Assembly (NCBI RefSeq): GCF_012844225.1 | Contig: NZ_JABAGQ010000003.1 | Span: 1 to 64,000, forward strand | Direction of reading: 5' to 3' | Length of the DNA stretch: 64,000 nt | DNA from: Rhodococcus sp. 105337 | GTDB taxonomy: Bacteria; Actinomycetota; Actinomycetes; Mycobacteriales; Mycobacteriaceae | Part shown: positions 16,946-24,544 of the stretch, piece after piece | How positions within the stretch are numbered: position 1 is the stretch's first letter | How the letters are laid out: every line of letters starts with the position of its first letter | The notes under the pieces: generated by a model | Told to the model about the DNA's origin: nothing | Seen by the model: the letters and a program-made list of their open reading frames with translations, nothing else | Databases searched by the model: none | Translations under genes and position numbers: made by a program

Positions 16946-17986
16946 TCAGCCGCAGATGTGCCGCAGCTGTTCGATCAATCGCACGCGACCGGCAGTGTCG
17001 GGCGCGAACGGTGTGACGTTGAGGGTCGTGACGCCCGACTCGGCGAATGCGGCCACCCGTTCGCGCACGAAGCCCTCCGAGCCGATCAGCGACACTGCGC
17101 GGATCAGTTCGACGGGTACCGCGGCCGCGGCTTCTTCCTTCTTGCCGGCCAGGTACAGGTCCTGGATGTTTTCGGCTTCCTTCTCGTACCCGTAGCGGAC
17201 CGCGAGGTCGTTGTAGAAATTCTTGCCCTTGGCGCCCATGCCGCCGACATAGAGAGCGACCATCGGCCGGACCCAGTCGAGCATGTGCTCCACGTCGTCG
17301 CCGATGGCGAGCGGAACCTGGGCGTAGATCTGCAGATCTCCGAGGGCCGGGTCGCGCTTGGCCTTGCCCTTGGCGATGGAGTCTCCCCACACGCCGGCGG
17401 CTTTCTCCGGGAAGTAGAAGAGCGGCTGCCAGCCCTCTGCGATCTCCGCCGTCATCTCGACGTTCTTGGGTCCGAGCGATGCGATGATGATCGGAATCCG
17501 TTCGCGCACAGGCTCGTTGATGAGCTTGAGCGGCTTACCGAGACCGGTGCCCTGATCCGCGGGCAGCGGAATCTGGTAGTACTTGCCCTGGTGCTCGACC
17601 TTCTCGCGGCGCCACACCTGGCGGCAGATGTCGACGATCTCGCGGGTGCGGCCGAGCGGCGCGTTGTAGGGGACGCCGTGGAACCCCTCCATCACCTGCG
17701 GACCCGACGCGCCGATCCCGAGCACGAAGCGGCCGTCGGAGACGTAGTCGAGGCCCGCCGCCGTCATCGCCGTGAGCGTGGGGGTACGGGTGAACAACTG
17801 CAGGATGCCGGACGCAAGTTCCACACGGCTGGTCTTGGCCGCCAGGTAACCGATCTGGCTCACCGCATCGAACGAATAGGCCTCGGGTACGAACACGATG
17901 TCGAGCCCGGCCTGTTCGAGGTCAGCGACCTCGGCGGCGGTCTCGGCGAATCCACCGCTGTAGTTCAGTCCCATTCCGATGCGCAT
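16946..17986 (-). CDS. LLM-class (luciferase-like) F420-dependent oxidoreductase
   Basis: The 346-residue TIM-barrel protein has the luciferase-like features MRIGMGLNYSGGFAETAAEV at the start, RVELASGILQLFTRTPTLTA with the usual RTP segment near residue 65, DYVSDGRFVLGIGASGPQV and IIIASLGPKNVEMTAEIAEGW near 190. It resembles the actinobacterial F420-dependent dehydrogenase/reductase group (for example Rv3520c) rather than FMN bacterial luciferases. Deazaflavin F420 is common in this order and helps with redox and nitrosative stress. The substrate is unknown. It appears to lead a two-gene unit with the Usp at 16014, inside the hypoxia/NO cluster. Confidence 0.9.
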   Translation of the reverse strand: MRIGMGLNYSGGFAETAAEVADLEQAGLDIVFVPEAYSFDAVSQIGYLAAKTSRVELASGILQLFTRTPTLTAMTAAGLDYVSDGRFVLGIGASGPQVMEGFHGVPYNAPLGRTREIVDICRQVWRREKVEHQGKYYQIPLPADQGTGLGKPLKLINEPVRERIPIIIASLGPKNVEMTAEIAEGWQPLFYFPEKAAGVWGDSIAKGKAKRDPALGDLQIYAQVPLAIGDDVEHMLDWVRPMVALYVGGMGAKGKNFYNDLAVRYGYEKEAENIQDLYLAGKKEEAAAAVPVELIRAVSLIGSEGFVRERVAAFAESGVTTLNVTPFAPDTAGRVRLIEQLRHICG

Positions 17987-18056
17987 GCGCCACCCTCACT
18001 CCTGCCGCGCACCCGCGCGGACGTGGTCGTCGATAGTGCAACGCACACTACCGGCG

Positions 18057-18983
18057 TCACGATGCTCCGGGTCGCACGACCATCACGGGGCAGGCCGCCT
18101 CCCGCAGGAGCGTGTTGCTCGTCGAGCCCATCAGGAGGCCGGCGAATCCTCCACGACCACGGCTGCCGACCACCACGAGCTGGGCCTTCTCGCTCCATGC
18201 CGTCAGGTGAACGCGCGGACCGTCGACGTAGATCTTGCGGTGCACCGTGACGTCCGGGAATCGGTCGCCGAACCCGGCGAGGCATTCGGACACGAGGGCG
18301 TGCTCGCTCTCCTCGAACGCCACCGGATCGAACCAGTGCGGCGACGCTGCGACCTCGCCCGGCCGCATGTCGCTCCAGGCGTGCACCGCGACCAGATCGA
18401 CCCGGCGCCACGACGCCTCCTCGAAAGCCGCTTCGACGGCCACTTCGCTCAGTGCGCTGCCGTCGAGCCCGACCACGACCGGCCGGTTGTCCGGAACGGG
18501 TGGTGCGGCGCCGCGTGCGACGACGACCGGACATGCCGCGTGACCGACGACCGCGACGGGCGTCGATCCCAGGAGCAACTCACCGAGCCGGGTACTGCCG
18601 GTCGCGCCGAGCACCACCATCGCAGACCGGCGCGACAGCTCTACCAGCCATTTCGCGCTACCCGTCAGTGCGATCTCGGTCGTGACCCGGACGTCGGGCT
18701 CGGTGGCACGAGCGATCTCCTCGGCGTCCGACAGCAGAGCGGTGGCGTCCTCCTCGGCCCATTCGAACACCTGGGAGGGCCGGAAGAACGGAAGCTCCGC
18801 CGAGGGCGTCGGCGTGAGCAACGACGCCGGGGCGAAATCGACTGCGTGGACGAGATGGAGCGTGAGGCCGCGCCCCGCCGCAGTCGCCGCCGCCCATCGA
18901 ACAGCGCGTTCGGACGGAGGGGAACCGTCGACACCCACCGTCACCCGACGGCGGTCGTGGGGTTCTGCGCTCGGAGTCGTCAC
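18057..18983 (-). CDS. Tandem universal stress protein (UspA x2), DevR-box controlled
   Basis: The 308-residue protein has two UspA domains with G-x2-G-x9-G-S motifs in both (GATGSTRLGELLLGS near residue 140; GSRGRGGFAGLLMGS near 285). I chose the GTG at 18983 because an ATG at 19034 would lie inside a near-ideal DevR box (19016-19035) that must be promoter DNA. The box is then 33 bases before the start, a normal distance for an activator-driven promoter with a short leader. This makes it the best-supported direct DevR target in the window. Role inferred: ATP-binding stress protein during oxygen or NO limitation. Confidence 0.92.
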   Translation of the reverse strand: MTTPSAEPHDRRRVTVGVDGSPPSERAVRWAAATAAGRGLTLHLVHAVDFAPASLLTPTPSAELPFFRPSQVFEWAEEDATALLSDAEEIARATEPDVRVTTEIALTGSAKWLVELSRRSAMVVLGATGSTRLGELLLGSTPVAVVGHAACPVVVARGAAPPVPDNRPVVVGLDGSALSEVAVEAAFEEASWRRVDLVAVHAWSDMRPGEVAASPHWFDPVAFEESEHALVSECLAGFGDRFPDVTVHRKIYVDGPRVHLTAWSEKAQLVVVGSRGRGGFAGLLMGSTSNTLLREAACPVMVVRPGAS

Positions 18984-19015
18984 AAATCGAGGGTAGCCGC
19001 AATCGCAGGTCACCG

Positions 19016-19035
19016 TCGGGGACTTTGGTCCCACC
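19016..19035. promoter_or_regulatory. Near-ideal DevR (DosR) box
   Basis: The core GGGAC-TTTG-GTCCC (19019-19032) is a perfect inverted pair that agrees with the established DosR consensus, including the central T-rich spacer and a T at the outer edge. It lies between the usp gene (minus strand) and nsrR-hmp (plus strand, start 94 bases away), so DevR could act in either or both directions. Confidence 0.85.
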
Positions 19036-19083
19036 GATTCGAGAAATTAGTCAGGACAACGGATTCCAGCGGCGATGCACATC

Positions 19084-19096
19084 ACAATTTAATTGT
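19084..19096. promoter_or_regulatory. AT-rich palindrome upstream of nsrR, candidate NsrR operator
   Basis: ACAATT-T-AATTGT is a perfect 13-base palindrome 33 bases before the nsrR start, immediately preceded by GATG-CA-CATC. It is the most AT-rich spot in the area and placed for autoregulation of nsrR-hmp. The match to published NsrR consensus is only partial. Confidence 0.55.
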
Positions 19097-19128
19097 CATT
19101 TCGGATACCTGTTTATATCGTCCTGGGC

Positions 19129-19587
19129 ATGCAACTCACTCGGTTCACCGATCTCGGACTGCGAGTTGTCACGCATCTGGCCGCCGCCCCGGCGGCAGAC
19201 CTGCCGAACACCGCTACGGTCGCCGAACAACTCGGACTGTCGTACGCACACACCGTCAAGGTCGTTGCGCGACTCGGGGAGCTCGGCGTCGTCATCACCC
19301 GGCGCGGGCGCGGAGGTGGTCTGGCCATCACCGAACTCGGCCGAACCGCCACGATCGGGTGGCTCACGCGCCAGCTCGAGGGTGAAGGCGAGGTCGTGGA
19401 CTGCGACGGACCGAAACCATGTCCCCTCCGCGGCAATTGCACTCTTCGCGTTGCCCTGCGCACAGCTCGGGAAGCCTTCTACTCCGCGCTCGACACACTC
19501 ACCGTCGCAGATCTGGCGACCCGCGGGAACACTGCCGAACTGCCTTTTCCCGTGCCCCCGCGAATCTCGCCTCCCACCCACCCATGA
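19129..19587 (+). CDS. nsrR: NsrR-type Rrf2 regulator with Fe-S cluster ligands
   Basis: The 152-residue protein starts MQLTRFTDLGLRVV, the standard Rrf2 N-terminus, with HTH residues around TVAEQLGLSYAHTVKVVARL (28-47), a basic wing RRGRGGGL, and three cysteines CDGPKPCPLRGNC spaced C-x5-C-x5-C near residue 90. That spacing equals the 4Fe-4S ligand set of Streptomyces coelicolor NsrR, an NO sensor whose cluster is nitrosylated to derepress targets. It ends 9 bases before hmp, with a GAGGAGAA ribosome site between, so it forms an nsrR-hmp operon. Confidence 0.94.
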   Translation: MQLTRFTDLGLRVVTHLAAAPAADLPNTATVAEQLGLSYAHTVKVVARLGELGVVITRRGRGGGLAITELGRTATIGWLTRQLEGEGEVVDCDGPKPCPLRGNCTLRVALRTAREAFYSALDTLTVADLATRGNTAELPFPVPPRISPPTHP

Positions 19588-19596
19588 GGAGAACCC

Positions 19597-20820
19597 ATGC
19601 CGCTCTCGCCCGGATCCGAAGACGTGATCGCAGCGACGCTGCCCGCAGTCGGTGCGGCCATCGGCGACATCACGCCGTTGTTCTACCGGAAGATGTTCGA
19701 CGCTCACCCCGAACTCGAACGGGATCTGTTCAACCGCGGCAACCAGAAGCAAGGTGAGCAGCAGAAGGCGCTCGCCGGTTCCATCGCGGCGTTCGCGACC
19801 CTTCAGCTCGATCCGGACCCGGCGCGCGTCGAGTCGATCCTCTCCCGTATCGCGCACAAGCACGCATCGCTGGGTATCAAGCCCGACGAGTACTGGATCG
19901 TCCACAAGCACCTGTTCGAGGCCATCGTGGAAGTTCTCGGCGAGGCCGTCACTCCCGAGGTCGCGGCGGCGTGGGACGAGGTGTACTGGCTGATGGCGAA
20001 CACCCTGATCGCCCTCGAAGCCGACCTCTATGCCGCCGCAGGCGTCGAGACGGGCGACGTGTGGCGCACCGTGCGTGTCGTCGGCAGGACGCACCAGTCC
20101 GCCGACACCGTGTCCTTCACACTGGCATCGAAGGACGGCTCGGTTCTGCCCACTTTCCGCCCGGGACAGTACCTTTCGGTCGGCGTTCGGCTTCCCGACG
20201 GCGCGCGCCAGATCCGCCAGTACAGCTTGTCCAACGCTCCGTCGAAGGGCGACTGGCGCATCACGGTCAAGCGCGTCCTCCCGGCCACCGGCGCCGACGG
20301 GACAACCCATCCCGCAGGTGAGGTCTCGAACTTCCTGTTCGACAACGTCTTCGAAGGTGACGACCTCGATGTCACGACTCCGTTCGGTGATCTGGTGCTC
20401 CCTGAGGACGACAAGCCGATCTTTCTCGCCTCGGCCGGGATCGGGTGCACACCGATGATCGGCATGCTCGACCACCTGGCGGAATCCGGCGACGCACGGC
20501 GCATTTCGATCCTCCACGCGGACCGCTCTCCCGCGAGCCACGCGCACCGGCGCGAACTCGAAACACTGGTGGAGCGGATCCCGTCGGCCGACGTGTACCG
20601 GTGGTACGAGGACCTCGGCGCACGGCAACCGCTGGAGACCATGCGCGTCGGCCGGGCCGACATTTCCGATCTCCCACTCGATCCGACCACGCGGGCATTC
20701 CTGTGCGGCCCGTTGCCGTTCATGCTCTCGCTGCGTGAGGCGCTCATCGCCCGGAACGTGCCGGCCGAGAACATCCGTTACGAGGTGTTCGGTCCGGACA
20801 GCTGGAGCCCCGCGTCCTGA
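19597..20820 (+). CDS. hmp: Flavohaemoglobin, nitric oxide dioxygenase
   Basis: The 407-residue protein has an N-terminal globin (1-145) with the B10 Tyr in PLFYRKMF, distal Gln in GNQKQGEQQKAL and the proximal His in HKHASLGIKP, then a ferredoxin-NADP reductase module with FAD motif RQYSLSNAP (about 207) and NAD(P) motif AGIGCTPMIGML (about 285), ending FLCGPLPFM and VFGPDSW. It oxidises NO to nitrate with O2 and NADPH. Length equals standard Hmp. Placement behind nsrR makes NO-induced expression very likely, and the DevR box upstream may add hypoxic control. Confidence 0.97.
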   Translation: MPLSPGSEDVIAATLPAVGAAIGDITPLFYRKMFDAHPELERDLFNRGNQKQGEQQKALAGSIAAFATLQLDPDPARVESILSRIAHKHASLGIKPDEYWIVHKHLFEAIVEVLGEAVTPEVAAAWDEVYWLMANTLIALEADLYAAAGVETGDVWRTVRVVGRTHQSADTVSFTLASKDGSVLPTFRPGQYLSVGVRLPDGARQIRQYSLSNAPSKGDWRITVKRVLPATGADGTTHPAGEVSNFLFDNVFEGDDLDVTTPFGDLVLPEDDKPIFLASAGIGCTPMIGMLDHLAESGDARRISILHADRSPASHAHRRELETLVERIPSADVYRWYEDLGARQPLETMRVGRADISDLPLDPTTRAFLCGPLPFMLSLREALIARNVPAENIRYEVFGPDSWSPAS

Positions 20821-20839
20821 CGACAGGAGTCGTCGTCGC

Positions 20840-23548
20840 TCATCCTCCACCCTTGCTCGCCGCATGGCCCGACGCGGAATTCGCCACGCGCGCAACGACC
20901 ACCGGAAGCCTCGCGCCGGTGCCGAAGTGCGCTGCGCGCCGATGCAGTCGACGCCGTCGTCCGCGTCGCGGTGAGGGTGGAGGATGGTGCAGCGGCTCGG
21001 CGTAGAACAACCGTTTGGCGAACTCGATCAGAACCAGGTATCCGACGATCAGCACGACGAGCATGGCGAAGAACCCGAGCGGCAGGCTCGTGAAACCGAG
21101 GTCGTCGGCGAACGGGGAGTAGGTCACGCCGATACCCACGGCGAGGACCACCGCGACCGTCACGATCAGGGTGCGGCTCGGCCGGCTGCGGATGAAAGGC
21201 GTACGGCGCGTGCGGATCGCGAAGACGATCAGAATCTGGGTGGCCAGCGACTCGACGAACCATCCCGTACGGAACAGTTCCGGTCCGGCATGGAACACCC
21301 CGAGCATGAGCCCGAACGTCACGAAGTCGAACAATGAACTCAGCGGGCCGAAGAACAGCATGAACCGGCGGATGAACCCGATGTCCCAATGCGACGGCGC
21401 ACGCAGTTCCTCCGGGTCGACCCGGTCGCCCGGGAGCGCCAGCTGACTCGAGTCGTAGAGCAGGTTGTTGAGCAGGATCTGGCTGGGCAACATCGGCAGG
21501 AAGGTGAGCACAGCCGATGCGGCAGCGGCACTGAACATGTTGCCGAAATTGCTCGACGTGCTCATCAAGACGTATTTGATGGTGTTGGCGAAGGTCCGAC
21601 GGCCCTCGGTGACGCCGTCGGCGAGCACACCGAGATCCTTTTCCAGAAGAACCACGTCCGCGGCGTCTTTCGCCACATCCGTGCCCGAATCGACGGAGAT
21701 TCCGACGTCGGCGGCATGGAGCGCGAGCGCGTCGTTGACACCGTCCCCGAGAAACCCGACCGCGCGCCCATGCCCGCGTAGCGCCCGCACCAACCGCGCC
21801 TTCTGTTCCGGGGACACCCGTGCGAACACAGTTGCACGCTGGGCGATTTCAGCGAACTGATCGTCGTCGAGACGTCCGAGTTCGGCGCCTGTCACGCTGC
21901 CAGCCGAGCCGAGACCCAACTCGGCGCAGACCCGCTCCGCCACCTGGGCGTTGTCGCCGGTCGCGACCTTGACGGTGATGCCCAGTCGAGCAAGCCGGTC
22001 CAGCGAGTGTCGTGCCGACTCCTTCGGCTCGTCCGAGAACACGAGGAATCCCGTCAAGTGGAGGTCGTGCTCGTCGTCGGCTCCGACCCGGGTCCGCGAC
22101 CCGTCGAGATTCTTCGTCGCCACCGCGACGACGCGGCGCCCCTCGTCGAACAGCTGTGCCAGCCGCTCGCGCGCGTCGGCACTCACCTCCACACACCGCG
22201 CCAGCACCGATTCGGGTGCGCCCTTGACCACCAGAAATGTCGCGTCGCCGTCCGGACCAGCGGTCAGCGCAGAGGCCATGCGACGACTGTGGTCGAACGG
22301 TACGCCGTCGATACGCCGGTACCGGTCGGCCTGCCCGCCGACCTCCCCCGCCGACTCCCACAGTGCCGTGTCCATCGCGTTGGCCGCGATCCGCTGCCCG
22401 GGACCGGCGGTTTCCGTCTCGGTCGCGAGCAATCCGTGCAGCACTGTGTGTTCGGCGCTGTTGCCGTCGAGAGGTACGGCTTCGACGAATGCGATCCGCC
22501 CGGTGGTGAGGGTGCCGGTCTTGTCCGTGATCAGGAAGTCCACATCGCCGAGGTCTTCGATGCACACGAGTCGCTTGACCAGCACCTTCTGCGCTGCCAA
22601 ACGGCGGGATCCGGACGCCAGAGCGGTGCTGACCACTGCGGGAAGCAACTGGGGCGTGATACCCACCGCGATCGCGAGCGCGAACAGCAGCGACTCGATG
22701 AGCGGGCGGTCGAGCAGCAGATTGATCAGGACGATCAGCGATGTCAGAACCAGTGCGACCTGCAGCAGCAGCACCGAAAAGCTTCGCAGTCCGCGCTGGA
22801 AGTCCGTTTCCGGTTCCCTGTCACCGAGTCCGCGAGCGATGCGCCCGAATTCCGCGTTCACTCCTGTCGAGACCACCACGCCCGTGCCGGTCCCCCCGTG
22901 GACGATCGTGCCCATGAAAGCGCAATCCGTCAGGTCCGCCGTCGCCGCACCCTCCGGGACGGCATCGGTGGTCTTGACAGCGGGTTCGGATTCTCCGGTG
23001 AGCACGCTCTCGTCGCATTCGAGATCGACGACGTCCAGCAGTCGGATGTCGGCCGGCACGACGTCCCCGAGCACCAGGCGCACCACGTCGCCGGGTACGA
23101 GTTCGGTGACATCGACCCGCGCGGCCGCGCCGTCCCGCAGAACGACGGTCGTGTGCCGCACGTTCGAGTGCAGCGCAGCGGTCGCACGTTCGGCCCGGTA
23201 CTCGTTGACGAATCCGAGGCCGACACTGGCGACGAGAATGATCCCGATGACGACGGCGTCGCTCCGATTCCCGAGAAAGAACGACGCGATTGCGGTGACG
23301 GCCAGCAGGAGCAGCAGTGCGCTCCGCAACTGTCGCGCGAGGACTGCCCACACCCGCACCCCGTAACTCCGGACGGCGTTCGGTCCGACACTCTCGAGTC
23401 GCTCCGCGGCCTCCGTGGCGCTCAGCCCGGACGACGAGGATCCGAGGCGTGACAGCACCTCGGCGACCGGGCTCGCGGCGGCGTCGCCGATCGCCAGGCC
23501 GGGAGAACCCGCCTTGTGCTGTGTCCGCTGCGCACCTCCGGCGATCAT
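20840..23548 (-). CDS. MgtA/MgtB-like (P3B) magnesium-type P-type ATPase
   Basis: The 902-residue protein has the P-type ATPase order: VPGDVVRLVLGDVVPADIRLL, LTGESEP actuator loop, TM4 motif GITPQLLPAVVST, phosphorylation site DKTGTLTTG, KGAPESVL nucleotide site, and GDGVNDALAL hinge, then C-terminal membrane helices ending near FAKRLFY. This resembles the Mg2+-importing MgtA/B class. Two differences are the TM4 Gln where MgtA has Glu (TPEMLP) and the hinge Leu where Pro is usual. After the last helix there is a basic, low-complexity 50-residue tail rich in Arg and Pro. ATG 23548 is chosen by the usual N-terminal length. Ion assignment is inference. Confidence 0.85.
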   Translation of the reverse strand: MIAGGAQRTQHKAGSPGLAIGDAAASPVAEVLSRLGSSSSGLSATEAAERLESVGPNAVRSYGVRVWAVLARQLRSALLLLLAVTAIASFFLGNRSDAVVIGIILVASVGLGFVNEYRAERATAALHSNVRHTTVVLRDGAAARVDVTELVPGDVVRLVLGDVVPADIRLLDVVDLECDESVLTGESEPAVKTTDAVPEGAATADLTDCAFMGTIVHGGTGTGVVVSTGVNAEFGRIARGLGDREPETDFQRGLRSFSVLLLQVALVLTSLIVLINLLLDRPLIESLLFALAIAVGITPQLLPAVVSTALASGSRRLAAQKVLVKRLVCIEDLGDVDFLITDKTGTLTTGRIAFVEAVPLDGNSAEHTVLHGLLATETETAGPGQRIAANAMDTALWESAGEVGGQADRYRRIDGVPFDHSRRMASALTAGPDGDATFLVVKGAPESVLARCVEVSADARERLAQLFDEGRRVVAVATKNLDGSRTRVGADDEHDLHLTGFLVFSDEPKESARHSLDRLARLGITVKVATGDNAQVAERVCAELGLGSAGSVTGAELGRLDDDQFAEIAQRATVFARVSPEQKARLVRALRGHGRAVGFLGDGVNDALALHAADVGISVDSGTDVAKDAADVVLLEKDLGVLADGVTEGRRTFANTIKYVLMSTSSNFGNMFSAAAASAVLTFLPMLPSQILLNNLLYDSSQLALPGDRVDPEELRAPSHWDIGFIRRFMLFFGPLSSLFDFVTFGLMLGVFHAGPELFRTGWFVESLATQILIVFAIRTRRTPFIRSRPSRTLIVTVAVVLAVGIGVTYSPFADDLGFTSLPLGFFAMLVVLIVGYLVLIEFAKRLFYAEPLHHPPPSPRRGRRRRLHRRAAHFGTGARLPVVVARVANSASGHAASKGGG

Positions 23549-23674
23549 GTCGCCGGACGGATCGTCCCGGCGTCTGCCACCGTCTCGCCCTCGCAGGCGC
23601 ATTCGGCCGCAATCGCTGTCGTCTTGTTCGGTGAGGTCGGCATTGATCTCGCTCGTCTCGAAGGCGTGACGTCA

Positions 23675-23714
23675 AGCGGGGTTCTTCCGCGTCGAGCGGG
23701 GTATTTCCGCGTCA
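23675..23714. repeat. Two tandem 20-bp direct repeats upstream of the P-type ATPase gene
   Basis: Units 23675-23694 and 23695-23714 share AGCGGGGTnnTTCCGCGTC, differing at three positions. They lie about 130 bases upstream of the ATPase start, between two divergent features (ATPase and decayed arsB), in a 275-base gap with no other gene. Could be a regulator site or a short duplication. Confidence 0.6.
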
Positions 23715-23823
23715 CCCGTGTGGTTTCGGCGGACAGGCGCACCCGTGATCATCGCAGCGTCCGCGCGGGAATGCTGTCGAATGCTCGTTCTCCGGTCCCC
23801 CCGTCAGGAGAGATGATGGCGCG

Positions 23824-24402
23824 GTGATCGTCGTCGTGGTTGCGCTGATCGTGCTGGTGCTCGTCGCCGCCGTCGTGCGACCGCACGGATTGCCCGAGGT
23901 GGCGGTGGCCGGACCCGCTGCGATTCTGTTGACCGTGATCGGGGCGTTGACGCCCGAACAGGCGCTCGATCAGGTGCGGGCACTCCTTCCGACGGTCGGT
24001 TTCCTCGCCGCGATCCTGGTTCTGGCGCACGCGACGGACGCTCACGGAGTGTTCCGGTGGATGGCCTCGATGCTGCGGCACAGCGCACGGGGAAGTCCCG
24101 TCCGGTTGCTCGTGTGGGTCTTCGCCGCATGTGCCACCACGACCGCGGTACTGAGCGTCGATGCGACGGTAGTTCTGCTCACTCCCGCTGTGCTCGCCGC
24201 TGCCTCTCCATGGGCATTTCACGTCGTCCGGCGAGTTATGCGTCTGCGCATCCGGCAAACTCCGCCTCGACCCTCATGCCCGTCGATGCTGCTCGGGGTG
24301 AATCTCGGGCCGAACCTCACCTACACCGGCTCGCCGGCGACGATGCTGTGGCGGTGGGTCGTCACCCGCCGCCGACGCGGCACCGCCGGTAGCCGTCCCT
24401 GA
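23824..24402 (+). pseudogene. Decayed ArsB-type arsenite/anion permease
   Basis: The first 130 codons encode the N-terminus of an ArsB-like permease: four hydrophobic segments with RPHGLPEVAVAGPAAILL, LPTVGFLAAILVLAHATD and TTTAVLSVDATVVLLTP. After about position 24210 the matching protein continues in the +1 frame (SYASAHPANSASTLMPV, the conserved ArsB HLANSASLLLPV region), then a deletion removes most of the middle, and the original frame resumes with LGVNLGPNLTYTGSPATMLW, the ArsB C-terminal end. ArsB is about 430 residues; about half is gone. So there is one frameshift and one large internal deletion. No ars regulator or reductase is nearby. The remaining ORF of 192 codons is unlikely to work as a transporter. 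Confidence 0.8.
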
Positions 24403-24544
24403 ATCCTTTGCCCCACACAGCACCAACCCTCCAGCCAGGAGACGTGAGATCGGTCGTGTGGTCGGGAGTGTCCGGCGCGGCCGCACGGACCAAAGACCGC
24501 TGTCCGGCGCACAATGTGCCGTTTGCCCGGCTACGCTCGCGCCC

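Noticed and set aside
18984-19034. Upstream ATG at 19034 for the usp gene
   Set aside because: It lies inside the DevR box and would add unusual residues before the normal Usp N-terminus.
24057-24392. Separate plus-strand gene in the +1 frame over the arsB remnant
   Set aside because: Only its middle resembles ArsB, showing it is the shifted part of the same decayed gene.
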